The notes beneath the pieces are model-generated. The model was not told the origin of the DNA. It saw only the letters and a program-made list of their open reading frames with translations, and searched no databases. Below are positions 15,867 through 24,709 of a stretch of DNA of 64,000 nt, in pieces (the first letter of the stretch is position 1; every line of letters begins with the position of its first letter). The DNA is taken from the NCBI RefSeq assembly GCF_002002735.1, contig NZ_MUNY01000060.1, forward strand, positions 1 through 64,000, written 5' to 3'. This DNA is from Algoriphagus sp. A40 (lineage in GTDB: Bacteria; Bacteroidota; Bacteroidia; Cytophagales; Cyclobacteriaceae). Made by a program: the position numbers and the translations under genes.

Positions 15867-16658
15867 ATGAAAAAGCTTTTAATGCTCTTGGTTTGTGGGT
15901 TGCTGTGGGCGGGAGTTCTTAAGGCCCAGCAAACTCAGTATATGGTATTCGAATTCATCAAGGTGGAAAAAGACCAGCTTTTTGATTACATCGAGTTCAA
16001 AGATCTGATGGAAAAAGTCTATCGTCAGGCACTAAACGATAAGCGAATTAAAGGTTGGGATTTTTGGTCTCTCCAAAATGGAGGAGACGGAGGTAATTTT
16101 CAATATATCATGGTGACCTACTACGACGATCCTGTCAAAATGATGAATGGCTTGGATGAAGAATCATTAAAAGAATACACCAAAATCGCATATCCCCATC
16201 TTAGTGAAAGCCAGGTTCAGACTCTTTTTGAGCAATCCCTGTCCATGAGGGATATGCCAATGCGGCTTTACATGCGGGAAATTGTATCCACCGATGACAA
16301 CTTTCAGTTTAGGCCTGGGGTTTTAGCATCTTTTGACTTGATGAAAGCTGTGGAGGGCAAATTCAACGATTATGAAAAAGCCGAAATTGAAGTGTTCAGA
16401 CCTATACACCAAAAAAGGATCGAACAGGGAATGATGGGACATTGGAGCTTTTTAAGAACAGCACTTCCTCAAGGTTCAGAAGCCAAATCCACCCATTTGA
16501 CCATGAACATGTACAAGGATTACATGCAGTTTTTCAACGCACAGGCGTATGAGGACCTATCTCAAACTGCCGAACAACGAAATGCTGTAAATGAAGGTAT
16601 TAACTCCAGAGACCAAAAATGGATTTATTTGGCAACCCTGGAAAATGTAGTTAGATGA
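15867..16658 (+). CDS. Secreted protein of unknown function with two similar halves
   Basis: This 263-residue protein has a clear Sec signal peptide (MKKLLMLLVCGLLWAGVLKAQ, cleavage about residue 21). I do not recognise the family. The two halves look alike. Around 26-65 is YMVFEFIKVEKDQLFDYIEF, then RIKGWDFWSL. Around 150-195 is GVLASFDLMKAVEGKFNDYE, then MMGHWSFLRT. The strand-helix-strand pattern with W/G positions suggests a tandem dimeric alpha/beta-barrel (ferredoxin-like) fold, but this is a structural guess. It is a single-gene unit ending in a good terminator and is probably periplasmic. Confidence 0.8.
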   Translation: MKKLLMLLVCGLLWAGVLKAQQTQYMVFEFIKVEKDQLFDYIEFKDLMEKVYRQALNDKRIKGWDFWSLQNGGDGGNFQYIMVTYYDDPVKMMNGLDEESLKEYTKIAYPHLSESQVQTLFEQSLSMRDMPMRLYMREIVSTDDNFQFRPGVLASFDLMKAVEGKFNDYEKAEIEVFRPIHQKRIEQGMMGHWSFLRTALPQGSEAKSTHLTMNMYKDYMQFFNAQAYEDLSQTAEQRNAVNEGINSRDQKWIYLATLENVVR

Positions 16659-16680
16659 TAGTCCGGTTTGACTATTTCGC

Positions 16681-16711
16681 AAGAGGCACTCGAAAGGGGC
16701 CTCTTTTTTTT
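16681..16711 (+). terminator. Rho-independent terminator
   Basis: AAGAGGC and GCCTCTT pair around 11 bases and continue into a run of eight T, 22 bases past the stop of the secreted-protein gene. Confidence 0.9.
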
Positions 16712-16788
16712 GGGCTTTTTATTTCAGCTTGTTTGATTTGGCAGATTCACTTCGGGTCATTTCTTTGTTCTCTTTGATGCTTTGTGTT

Positions 16789-17970
16789 TCAATCCTTTGT
16801 ATTAACCCGAAAATACCGAAAAGCCATCAAGCCCAAAATCGGCCCAATGACCAGCCATCCCAAAAACTCCTGTGGTGAAAAATACGCCGATAGGTATTGA
16901 TTGGCCTGTATGCTCAGGATCGTAAGTCCAAAACCGATACAATTCACGATTGTCAAGGCCGTTCCCCGATGTTCCGGACTTACGCTTTGTGCTACCAAGG
17001 TTGAAAATTGCGGTGAATCTGAAACCACCAAAATCCCCCAAATCAGGAGAAATGGAAATATCAAACCGCTTGGGATTTCGGGAAACAAAATCAACAATGC
17101 ACCACAAATCCCTGAACCGGCCAGGCTGAAAAGTGCTACTTTTTCACTTCCGATTTTCCCTGAAATCAAACCTCCCAAAACACAGGAAACTCCTCCGGCA
17201 GCGATAATCAGGAAAGTCCAAAGAGAATTTTCAGTTCCGATTTCGCTTCCCTTTTTTAGCCCTTGGATGAGAAAAGGAAGAAAAGCCCAAAACGTGTACA
17301 GCTCCCACATGTGTCCAAAATATCCGGAAGCTGCTCCACGAAGAGCCCGATTGGAGGCCAAGTTTGGCAGAAGTTTTAAATCAAAAACTGGGTTGGGCTT
17401 TCGGTTAGGGCCGTTGGGTACCAAAAACCCAACCAAGGCTCCACCAGCCAAAGCTAAGCCGGAGGTGGTCCAAAGGATGGCCTTCCAGGAAATTTCCGAT
17501 CCGGTGGCTTTTAAAAGGAAGGGGAAGGCTGTCCCAAAAACCAAAGCACCAACGAGAAAACCCAATGCTGATCCCAGGCCTTTTTCGAAATAGTCAGAAG
17601 CGATTTTCATTCCCACAGGATAGATTCCTGCGAGAAAAAATCCAACCAAAAACCGAAAGCCGAGGACTGAATCGAAGCTCAGAGGAATTACTGTTAAAAG
17701 AAAATTTGAAAGGGAGGCTAAAACTGCACTCAGGAAAAAGACTTTGGACGGTGAATAGCGATCTGAAATAGCCCCGAGGGCATACAAAAATGTTCCGACG
17801 ATAAATCCCAACTGAACAGCAGTTGTGACCCAGGTAGTCATTCCGGGACTTGCGAGTCCCTTTTCAAATTCTGGTGCGGCAACATTTCCTGCAAACCAAA
17901 GCGAAGTGCCAAGAAATTGAGCGATTACGATCAAAATCAAGGCACTTCGGGAAGAAACATTTTGAGGCAT
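16789..17970 (-). CDS. MFS transporter
   Basis: This 393-residue protein has about 12 hydrophobic segments. The A-motif-like loop GAISDRYSPSKVFF (about 66-79) lies between helices 2 and 3, and an equivalent GGLISGKIGSEKVALF (about 263-278) lies in the second half, as expected for the major facilitator fold. N-terminal SLWFAGN is characteristic of the CynX/NimT-like branch, but the substrate cannot be told from sequence. Its ATG overlaps the TGA of the aldo/keto reductase gene (TGATG at 17970), so it is the last gene of a four-gene minus-strand run that begins at 21463. Confidence 0.88.
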   Translation of the reverse strand: MPQNVSSRSALILIVIAQFLGTSLWFAGNVAAPEFEKGLASPGMTTWVTTAVQLGFIVGTFLYALGAISDRYSPSKVFFLSAVLASLSNFLLTVIPLSFDSVLGFRFLVGFFLAGIYPVGMKIASDYFEKGLGSALGFLVGALVFGTAFPFLLKATGSEISWKAILWTTSGLALAGGALVGFLVPNGPNRKPNPVFDLKLLPNLASNRALRGAASGYFGHMWELYTFWAFLPFLIQGLKKGSEIGTENSLWTFLIIAAGGVSCVLGGLISGKIGSEKVALFSLAGSGICGALLILFPEIPSGLIFPFLLIWGILVVSDSPQFSTLVAQSVSPEHRGTALTIVNCIGFGLTILSIQANQYLSAYFSPQEFLGWLVIGPILGLMAFRYFRVNTKD

Positions 17971-18989
17971 CAGGCCTTTAGAATTGACTTTATTCGGGTG
18001 ATTTCCTCGGGACTGAAGCTGGTGTTTTTCACTGACGCGACATTATCATCCAATTGTTCAGGTTTGGAAACTCCAACCAAAACAGAAGTTATTCTGGGAT
18101 CCTTCAAAAGCCAGGAAATTGCCATTTGGGCCAAAGTTTGACTTCTTTCCTTTGCGATTTCATTCAGTTTTCCGATCATTTCCAACTTCTCCGCTGCAAG
18201 TTGTTCGGGCTTCAGATAGCGGCCGTCTTTGGCAGCACGGGAGTCAGCTGGTATGCCCTTCAAGTATTTGTCCGTCAGCATGCCCTGCTCGAGTGGAGAG
18301 AAGGCGATGCTTCCAATTCCCTTTTCACCCAAAACATCCAATAAACCTTTCTCTACCCAGCGATCGATCATGCTGTAGCGGGGCTGATGGATTAGGAGCG
18401 GAGTTCCCATTGATTTGAGGATATCGTAAGCTTTTGCGGTGTCTTCGGCACTATATTGGGAAATGCCGACATATAATGCCTTTCCTTGGCGTACCAATTG
18501 ATCCAAAGCACCCATGGTTTCTTCCAGGGGAGTTTTTGGATCAGGTCTGTGATGGTAAAAAATATCGACATAATCCACACCCATTCGCTTCAGGCTTTGG
18601 TCACAGCTGGCGATCAGGTATTTTCTTGATCCAAAATTGCCATAGGGTCCCGGCCACATATCCCATCCGGCTTTGGAAGAAATCAACAATTCATCGCGGT
18701 AGGGTAGAAAATCCTTTTGTAGGATTCTTCCAAAATTTTCCTCGGCTGAGCCAAAAGGTGGACCATAATTGTTTGCCAGATCAAAATGGCAAATCCCCAA
18801 ATCAAATGCTCTTCTCAGGATTTTTCTGCCCAAAGTCAAGTCAGCATTATGTCCGAAGTTATGCCAAAGTCCAAGACTGATTTCGGGAAGCATTAAGCCG
18901 CTTTTTCCGCAATAGCGATAGTTCATCTGATTGTACCGATCCGCGGCTGGCTGGTAGGGAAGGAGGGGATTGTGGTCGTTGATTTGCAT
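17970..18989 (-). CDS. Aldo/keto reductase of the YghZ type (L-glyceraldehyde-3-phosphate reductase-like)
   Basis: This 339-residue NADPH-dependent reductase has the catalytic tetrad in place: Asp and Tyr in FDLANNYGPPFGSAEENFG (about 53-71), Lys in ISSKAGWDMWPGPYG, and His in YVDIFYHHRPD. The C-terminus has the NADPH-binding QPRYSMIDRW and SVLVGVSKPEQLDDN. Length and the NNYGPPFGSAEE and KAGWDMWPGPYG signatures fit the E. coli YghZ/Gpr branch, which reduces glyceraldehyde-3-phosphate and methylglyoxal. It is coupled to the downstream MFS gene by a one-base overlap and lies 22 bases after the YfcC-type gene. Confidence 0.9.
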   Translation of the reverse strand: MQINDHNPLLPYQPAADRYNQMNYRYCGKSGLMLPEISLGLWHNFGHNADLTLGRKILRRAFDLGICHFDLANNYGPPFGSAEENFGRILQKDFLPYRDELLISSKAGWDMWPGPYGNFGSRKYLIASCDQSLKRMGVDYVDIFYHHRPDPKTPLEETMGALDQLVRQGKALYVGISQYSAEDTAKAYDILKSMGTPLLIHQPRYSMIDRWVEKGLLDVLGEKGIGSIAFSPLEQGMLTDKYLKGIPADSRAAKDGRYLKPEQLAAEKLEMIGKLNEIAKERSQTLAQMAISWLLKDPRITSVLVGVSKPEQLDDNVASVKNTSFSPEEITRIKSILKA

Positions 18990-19011
18990 AGGTTAAACAG
19001 GTTGATTGATT

Positions 19012-20346
19012 TTAAGCAAACCAAAGTAAGGCAAGAATGGCTGATATCAAACCGATACCCAAAAGCAAAAGCCAGCTTTTCCAGATATACTTGATCCAAT
19101 CGTTGTATCCTATGCCTGCAGCTGCGATTACTGCCATCATTCCGCCGTTGTTGGGAATAATCAGGTCCATTAACCCGGCAGGATATTGATAGGTTAGGAC
19201 TGCGATTTGACGGGAAACTCCCAACAAATCAGTCAATGGGCTGGCTAGAGGAATGGTTAAAACAGCTTGGCCTGATGTGCTTGGAACGACTCCATGAATA
19301 ATTCCCTGGCTGACGAAAATTCCAATGGTTGCAAGTGCGGTAGGAAGCGATTCCAAAGGGGAAAACAAAGCCTGGATCAGCGTGTCGATGACCTGGGCTT
19401 TTTCCATGATCAAATACACGCTCCTCGCCAGTCCCACGATGATCCCTGCAAAAATCATCTCTCCAAATCCCTGAGAATAGGCCCTGGCGGTACCATTGAG
19501 GCCCATTTTTCCGATTAAGCCGGATATTATCCCAATGACAAAAAACAAAACAGACATCTCATTGTATCCCCAGTCTTGTTGGATTATTCCCCAAGGCATA
19601 ATAATCATTCCTGCCAGGGTCAGGCAGAGAATCAAGCCGTGCGATCCGGAGATTTTGACGGGTTTGAATTCTGCTTTTTCTAAGGTTAGGAGCTTGGATT
19701 TTCCCCAATGGATGTGAAAACCTGTCCAGACTGCAAACACCAAAACCAGGAAAATCACCCGATAAACAAATCCCTGTGAGAAATCCACCTCGGCAATACT
19801 TTGTGCCAAAAGGGATCCAAATGGATTGATCGGAGAAAATGATGCACCTACCACCGCGGAACCCAACGAAAGTGAAATAGTCGCCCGGATGTCATAATTG
19901 ATTTTTTTGGCTAGAAGGACCAAAACCGGAACCATTGCAATGACTTCTTCCTGCATTCCGAAGCTTGCCCCGCCCAAAAAGAAGAAACAGCTGAAAATCA
20001 CCAACAAGAGGGATTGGGTATTTCGGAACCGATAGACGAGGGCTTCTATTCCTACCTGAAGGGCACCGGTTTTTTCGATTACATAAAATGCCCCACCGAT
20101 CAGTAGAATCAATACCACAATATCAGCTCCTAGAATTATCCCTTCGGGAATTGCCAAGCCGGTTTCATAAAGACTTATGTTTCGATCTTCGGTCAGTTGG
20201 TAACTTCCTGAAATGACAATTTCCCTGCCCGTTTCCTCATCCAAAACCCTTTCAAAGCTTCCCGATGGGATGATAAAAGTTGCAAGTGCTGCCAGCAAAA
20301 TAAAGCCCAGCAAAATGATCATCGGATGGGGAAAAGAAAGTTTCAT
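19012..20346 (-). CDS. YfcC/DcuC-family membrane transporter
   Basis: This 444-residue protein has 11-12 hydrophobic segments and a charged periplasmic loop near 28-58 (PSGSFERVLDEETGREIVISGSY). FIIPSGSFER, GGASFGMQEEVIAMVPVLVLLAKK and GQAVLTIPLASPLTDLLG followed by IIPNNGGMMAVIAAAG are typical of the YfcC family (DcuC/ArcD-like, basic amino acids or dicarboxylates). The substrate is not determinable here. It starts 10 bases after the serine hydrolase stop and is followed by the aldo/keto reductase, so peptide or amide breakdown coupled to uptake is conceivable but inferred. Confidence 0.85.
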   Translation of the reverse strand: MKLSFPHPMIILLGFILLAALATFIIPSGSFERVLDEETGREIVISGSYQLTEDRNISLYETGLAIPEGIILGADIVVLILLIGGAFYVIEKTGALQVGIEALVYRFRNTQSLLLVIFSCFFFLGGASFGMQEEVIAMVPVLVLLAKKINYDIRATISLSLGSAVVGASFSPINPFGSLLAQSIAEVDFSQGFVYRVIFLVLVFAVWTGFHIHWGKSKLLTLEKAEFKPVKISGSHGLILCLTLAGMIIMPWGIIQQDWGYNEMSVLFFVIGIISGLIGKMGLNGTARAYSQGFGEMIFAGIIVGLARSVYLIMEKAQVIDTLIQALFSPLESLPTALATIGIFVSQGIIHGVVPSTSGQAVLTIPLASPLTDLLGVSRQIAVLTYQYPAGLMDLIIPNNGGMMAVIAAAGIGYNDWIKYIWKSWLLLLGIGLISAILALLWFA

Positions 20347-20356
20347 TTATTGAAGG

Positions 20357-21463
20357 CTAGGGGTTCAATAGTTTGAGAATTCCGCTGGAAATCTGTTTTC
20401 GAAAGTCAAAATTATCTTCGGCATTGGTGACCAGAAAAAGTGCTGTTTCCATCTCAGGAGAGTAAATAACCAGGGAACTGAATCCTCCCTGTTCTCCAAA
20501 GTGTCCAATGAAATCAATGTTGTTGAGGGTGATTTTCTGGAATCCTGCCGGTGTTTCGGATTCGTTTTGAAGCCAAGCCAGTTCTTCGCTGAATGCACCC
20601 ATAGGACCACGGCTGATGTGCAGCAGGGCTTTGGCCAGATCTTCCGGATTGAGGACTAAACCTGAAGAAGGCGAAGGGTAATGATCCAATTTGAAAACCC
20701 TGGGTTCTATCCTTTTCCAAAGAAAAGTCTGTTTGTATCCATGGGCTGTTTCTGATTTTCCGGGAAGTTCGGTGACGAATCGACTGCTCTCCATTCCGCC
20801 AACAGTCAGGGTGTTTTCCAAAATCAGATCCTCAAATGGGGTTTTTGAACTGACTTCCAGAATATAGCCTATCAGGTCAAAATTGGCATCCGCATAGTGA
20901 TATTCTGTTATTTTCGGATCGGGTAATGAAAGATTGGTAGGTAGGTTACTGAGTTTTCTTTTTTCAGCATTACTGATGAAGTTGCTAAAGCTCCGGCTAT
21001 CTGAAATTCCCGAGGTATGGATGAGTAGTTCACGTAGGGAGATTTCATTGAATTCATTGGGAAGTTTTTTGTCCTTCGGTAAAATGGAATTGAAGGAAGT
21101 GTCTATGGAAATTCCGTTTTCCAAAGCAAAACTTGCGAGGCTGAGTGCCGTGAAGAGCTTTGAAACTGAGGCAACTGGCAGTATGCTTCGTAAGGTCAAA
21201 GTGTCTTTGGACTTTAGGTTTTCGAAACCGAAAGCCTTCAAATAGGTCACTTTTTCATTTTCAATTATTCCTACAGCAAGGCCTGGAATCAAAAATTGAC
21301 TGAGACTTTCGGTAAGGAGGGAGTCGATTCTATCATATTTGGTTTCAGGAATGGAAACCGGCTTTAACCTGACTTTGGGATAGCTTCGCCACCATTCCCA
21401 ACCCAGAAACAGCAAGAACCAAAATGCCAGACCCCAAATAGAATATTTAAATTTTCTATTCAT
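20357..21463 (-). CDS. Serine hydrolase (beta-lactamase/DD-peptidase fold)
   Basis: This 368-residue protein has an N-terminal hydrophobic anchor (YSIWGLAFWFLLFLGWEW, about 7-24) placing it in the periplasm. Motifs of class C beta-lactamase relatives appear in order: SVSK in LPVASVSKLFTALSLASFALENG (nucleophile serine, about residue 99), the tyrosine motif YADANFDLIGY (YxN-like), and HFGEQGG near the C-terminus in place of KTG. This is the esterase/peptidase branch (Pfam Beta-lactamase) rather than a resistance enzyme, and its substrate is unknown. It is first in the run of four minus-strand genes. Confidence 0.87.
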   Translation of the reverse strand: MNRKFKYSIWGLAFWFLLFLGWEWWRSYPKVRLKPVSIPETKYDRIDSLLTESLSQFLIPGLAVGIIENEKVTYLKAFGFENLKSKDTLTLRSILPVASVSKLFTALSLASFALENGISIDTSFNSILPKDKKLPNEFNEISLRELLIHTSGISDSRSFSNFISNAEKRKLSNLPTNLSLPDPKITEYHYADANFDLIGYILEVSSKTPFEDLILENTLTVGGMESSRFVTELPGKSETAHGYKQTFLWKRIEPRVFKLDHYPSPSSGLVLNPEDLAKALLHISRGPMGAFSEELAWLQNESETPAGFQKITLNNIDFIGHFGEQGGFSSLVIYSPEMETALFLVTNAEDNFDFRKQISSGILKLLNP

Positions 21464-21706
21464 TGTGGATCAAAGGGCTGAATTCTTAGGATTTGGCACG
21501 GATTCGATGGGTTTTAACTAACTGCTATTCGAAAATTTTTGGAGTCTTTTTCAAAATTGGAAAAATCAAACCTCCAATTTTGTCTGAAAGAACCCGAATT
21601 AATGACTCTGTTTATTCAGAATCTTAAGGTAATTGAAAATTTGTAATAGTAATGAGTTGGTAAACAGTCTGATCGACCCCTGTTTTTGGAACGAAAATCC
21701 ATTCAC

Positions 21707-22393
21707 TCAGGTATTGAGGAGGATTTCTGACAATAATTTCATCCCAACTGTTGCCTTTTCACGGATGAAATGAACTTTATTTTTTTGGGGAATATCTGGG
21801 GCTTGGGGATCTATGAGAAATTTTTTTGCTTGTTGGGGAACGTAATCAATTAGGCTTGCAGCCGGATAAACTTGCATTGAAGTACCCAAAACCAGAAAAA
21901 TGTCAGCAGTCTTGGCAATTTCTATGGCTGGGTTCATCATTGGAACTGCCTCTCCAAACCAGACAATAAATGGGCGAAGCTGGCTTCCCTTTTCGCATTT
22001 GTCACCCGGTTTGATTTCCCAATGATCCAAAGGATAGATTAGCCTGGCATCGAGTGAACTTTGGGCTTTTGAAAGTTCGCCGTGGAGGTGGAGTACATGA
22101 CTCGAACCAGCTCTTTCGTGGAGGTCATCGACGTTTTGGGTGATGATCTTTACCTCAAAATGGTTTTCGAGTTTTGCCAATGTTAAATGGGCCTCATTGG
22201 GCTGACATTCCCGGGCTTGCTTCCTCCGCTGGTTGTAAAAATCCAAAACCAGGTTTCTGTTTTTTCGCCAGCCTTCGGGAGAGGCCACGTCCATAATTTC
22301 ATGGTTTTCCCAGAGTCCATTACTGTCTCTGAAAGTAGAGATTCCACTCTCAGCAGATACTCCGGCACCTGACAAAACCACAAGTTTTTTCAT
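21707..22393 (-). CDS. Sir2-family NAD-dependent protein deacylase
   Basis: This 228-residue cytosolic enzyme removes acyl groups from lysines using NAD+. It has VVLSGAGVSAESGISTFRDSNGLW (about 4-27), ITQNVDDLHERAGS with the NAD-contacting NVDDLH, and the catalytic His in HLHGEL. Also present are FIVWFGEAVPMM and LVLGTSMQVYPA. The usual zinc ribbon of four Cys is absent: only CEKGSQLRP keeps one Cys in that region. Similar zinc-less forms are common in Bacteroidetes. It is separated from sqr by a bidirectional terminator and from the serine hydrolase by 243 bases in which I see nothing definite. Confidence 0.92.
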   Translation of the reverse strand: MKKLVVLSGAGVSAESGISTFRDSNGLWENHEIMDVASPEGWRKNRNLVLDFYNQRRKQARECQPNEAHLTLAKLENHFEVKIITQNVDDLHERAGSSHVLHLHGELSKAQSSLDARLIYPLDHWEIKPGDKCEKGSQLRPFIVWFGEAVPMMNPAIEIAKTADIFLVLGTSMQVYPAASLIDYVPQQAKKFLIDPQAPDIPQKNKVHFIREKATVGMKLLSEILLNT

Positions 22394-22512
22394 CGTAGAA
22401 AAATAGGACTTGAAATTTACCCCAATCCCAAGAAATTCTCCAAAATACTTTGGATGAATTGGGACCGGTTTTCGGAGTTAAACAAGTGGGTTTTGAAGTG
22501 AAAAGTAAAAGA

Positions 22513-22542
22513 AAAATCCCTGACTTTAGGCAGGGATTTTTT
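22513..22542. terminator. Bidirectional terminator after sqr
   Basis: AAAATCCCTG and CAGGGATTTT pair around eight bases, with an A-run on one side and a T-run on the other. It ends the minus-strand sqr transcript before the Sir2 gene. Confidence 0.85.
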
Positions 22543-22551
22543 CTCCTCAGT

Positions 22552-23814
22552 TTAAGCTTTACCTCGAAGCATTAGGTTCCAATACATATAAGGAAGACCG
22601 TATTTTTTTAAAAGCCACATGCTGTATTGTTCATTTGTAGTGTCTACAAACTTGGAAATAAGGGGATCACTGTCCCTGATATTGTCGTATTTGAACTCGC
22701 AGAGTACCATTTTACCATACCCTGTTACAATGGGGCAGGAGGAATATCCTTCATAGAATTTTTCACCGACTTTTCCTGATTTCATCAATTTCAACAGGTT
22801 TTCCACCAAAACAGGGGCTTGTTTACGGATGGCAGCACCAGTTTTTGCGGTTGGCAGAGAAGCGACATCGCCCAGAGAAAAGATATTCGGGTACCGCAAA
22901 TGCTGCATCGTATGGATGTCCACATCTATCCAACCCTTTCCCGGACCCTCTTGAATGGAAACTTTTGATTCTTGGATAAACTTCGGTGCAGTCTGAGACG
23001 GAGCAAGGTGAAGCATGTCGTAGTGAATTTTGATCTCCAATGCTCCGGCCAGCTCCTCACCAAGTGGGTTGCCTTCCATAATGGTACAATTGCTTTCGCC
23101 CGGTTTGGAATATCGGAACGTGATTTCCTGATTTCCCGGGTCGATTTTCACCGGTGCATAAAATGGCTTGAAAATAATATTCCGGTCGTGTATGATTTTG
23201 TTCAGGGTTTTTGCAAAATCCGGAACTCCAAAAATCACAGTTCCCGGTGTGGCATAGAGCACATTTGTTTTGTCCCGAACCCCTGTTTTTCTGAAGTATT
23301 CCTCAGCCAGATACATGATTTTCTGGGGGGCTCCGCCACATTTGATCGGTGTGGTTGGTTGGGTGAAGACTGCATTTCCGCCTTTGAAATTCTGGAGAAC
23401 TTCCCAAGTATGTTCAGGATCGGTATAATTGGAGCAGACCACGCCTTTGTCCAAAGCTTCAGTCAATCCGGGCAAAAGCTCCGGGGCCATTACCAACCCC
23501 GGAACTGGGATCAAAAAGTCGTAAGTGAACTCTCCTGAATGGGCGGTGGTAACTTTGTTTAAATCCGGGTCGATTTCGGTTGCTTTATCCTTAATCCAAT
23601 CCACACCTTTTGGAATGTAATCTGCCTCTTCACGCTCCGTTTCTTTGAAATCGAATGCTCCCGCACCCACCAGCGTCCAGGCAGGCTGGTAATAATGCTT
23701 CTCTGAGGGTTCGATAATGGCCATCTTCAGGGAGGAGTCTTTTCGCTTGAGCTGAGCAGCGAGGGTTATTCCGGCAGTTCCGCCTCCGATGATCAAGATT
23801 TGATAATGGTTCAT
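22552..23814 (-). CDS. sqr: Sulfide:quinone oxidoreductase
   Basis: This 420-residue FAD enzyme oxidises sulfide to sulfane sulfur and passes electrons to quinone at the inner membrane. The N-terminal ILIIGGGTAGITLAAQL binds FAD. KHYYQPAWTLVGAG is the SQR signature, and redox cysteines are at C127 (VVCSNY), C159 (PIKCGGAPQ) and near 357 (YSSCPIVTGYGK). C159 and the C-terminal Cys are expected to carry the polysulfide bridge. FSLGDVASLPTAKTGAAIRKQ closes the flavin site. I use the ATG at 23814. The longer frame to 23880 would run through the -7 box and palindrome of the promoter. It is divergent from the Crp/Fnr gene, with a palindrome at 23867-23880. Confidence 0.92.
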   Translation of the reverse strand: MNHYQILIIGGGTAGITLAAQLKRKDSSLKMAIIEPSEKHYYQPAWTLVGAGAFDFKETEREEADYIPKGVDWIKDKATEIDPDLNKVTTAHSGEFTYDFLIPVPGLVMAPELLPGLTEALDKGVVCSNYTDPEHTWEVLQNFKGGNAVFTQPTTPIKCGGAPQKIMYLAEEYFRKTGVRDKTNVLYATPGTVIFGVPDFAKTLNKIIHDRNIIFKPFYAPVKIDPGNQEITFRYSKPGESNCTIMEGNPLGEELAGALEIKIHYDMLHLAPSQTAPKFIQESKVSIQEGPGKGWIDVDIHTMQHLRYPNIFSLGDVASLPTAKTGAAIRKQAPVLVENLLKLMKSGKVGEKFYEGYSSCPIVTGYGKMVLCEFKYDNIRDSDPLISKFVDTTNEQYSMWLLKKYGLPYMYWNLMLRGKA

Positions 23815-23866
23815 GTTTTGGTTTATTAGTCTCCGATGAAGGTAGTGCGAGTACAAATGGGGGAAA

Positions 23867-23880
23867 GTGATATTAGTCAC
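23867..23880 (-). promoter_or_regulatory. Crp/Fnr-type site for sqr
   Basis: GTGA-N6-TCAC (GTGATATTAGTCAC on plus). Its centre is 29.5 bp upstream of TACCTTCA (minus strand 23844-23837), a -7-like box for sqr. This is the position of a class II activator site. Confidence 0.65.
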
Positions 23881-23935
23881 GTACAGGGCTGGTTTTCAAT
23901 AGGATTCTCCGAGAATGGTATTTGGGATAGCCTGT

Positions 23936-23949
23936 GTGATTTTTATCAC
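23936..23949 (+). promoter_or_regulatory. Crp/Fnr-type site for the regulator gene itself
   Basis: GTGATTTTTATCAC is a perfect GTGA-N6-TCAC palindrome. Its centre is 30.5 bp upstream of CATTTTTG (23973-23980), the -7-like box before the start at 23997. Confidence 0.65.
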
Positions 23950-23996
23950 TAACTTGACTTTGATGAAAGAATCATTTTTGTGCATAATCTGAAAAA

Positions 23997-24653
23997 ATGA
24001 CAATCGATAGGCTCAAACAAGCGCTACCCAACTTAACCGATCCCAAGCTTTTGCAGGCAATCCTTGACCAAGGGCAAGAAATGAGCTTCGAACCAGGAAA
24101 GGTGTTGATGGAGCCTGGCCAATTTATCAAAGCAGTACCCCTTGTAATTGAAGGCTCGGTAAAAATTATGCGGATGGATGAGGATGGAAAAGAGCTTTTC
24201 CTGTATTACCTCGATCCGGGAGAAACCTGCGCTCTTTCTCTGACTTGCTGCACAGCCTCACGTCCCAGCGAAATCCGGGCAGTGGTAGAGGATAAAGCAG
24301 TATTGATTTTTATCCCAATTCAAGTTCACGAGCAATTCTCAGATGAATTTAAGCAATGGAAAGATTTTGTCTCCACCACGTATCAAATGCGTTTTCAGGA
24401 GCTTTTGGTTGCCTTGGACGCCGTGGCATTTAAGCGCATGGATGAGCGCCTGATGCGCTATATCGTAACCAAAATGAAACAGCATAAGGCTAATGAACTT
24501 CACACCACGCATCAGGAAATCGCCAATGAGTTGGGGACATCAAGGGAGGTTGTTTCCCGGCTTTTGAAGCAGTTGGAAAAGAAGAAATGGATTGAGCTTG
24601 GTAGGAATATTATCTATATCCGGGATGATTTTGAGGAATTGATCAATAAATGA
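23997..24653 (+). CDS. Crp/Fnr-family transcriptional regulator
   Basis: This 218-residue regulator has a cyclic-nucleotide-binding-like beta roll (about 20-125) and a winged HTH (about 150-210) with HQEIANELGTSREVVSRLLKQLEKKKWIELGRN. The recognition helix SREVVSRLLKQLE is of the FNR/CRP type (E..SR). The sensor half lacks the cAMP-pocket RAAT signature but has three cysteines, C78, C84 and C85 (GETCALSLTCC), which could sense sulfide, polysulfide or redox state. It is divergent from sqr and next to stress, permease and rhodanese genes. Palindromes matching the family consensus precede all five genes, including this one, so it is probably the local regulator and autoregulated. Confidence 0.92.
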   Translation: MTIDRLKQALPNLTDPKLLQAILDQGQEMSFEPGKVLMEPGQFIKAVPLVIEGSVKIMRMDEDGKELFLYYLDPGETCALSLTCCTASRPSEIRAVVEDKAVLIFIPIQVHEQFSDEFKQWKDFVSTTYQMRFQELLVALDAVAFKRMDERLMRYIVTKMKQHKANELHTTHQEIANELGTSREVVSRLLKQLEKKKWIELGRNIIYIRDDFEELINK

Positions 24654-24672
24654 TTTCCTTTCTCCAATATAA

Positions 24673-24708
24673 AGCCCGTGGTTAATTGAACCGGGCTATT
24701 TTTTTTTC
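24673..24708. terminator. Terminator between the Crp/Fnr and universal stress genes
   Basis: AGCCCG and CGGGCT pair around a 13-base loop (inner GGTT/AACC extends the stem) and are followed by nine T. It lies between convergent genes and clearly serves the plus-strand regulator. Confidence 0.85.
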
Positions 24709-24709
24709 C

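Noticed and set aside
23815..23880. 22-residue N-terminal extension of sqr
   Set aside because: It would run through the palindrome and -7-like box. The ATG at 23814 begins right at the FAD-binding strand.
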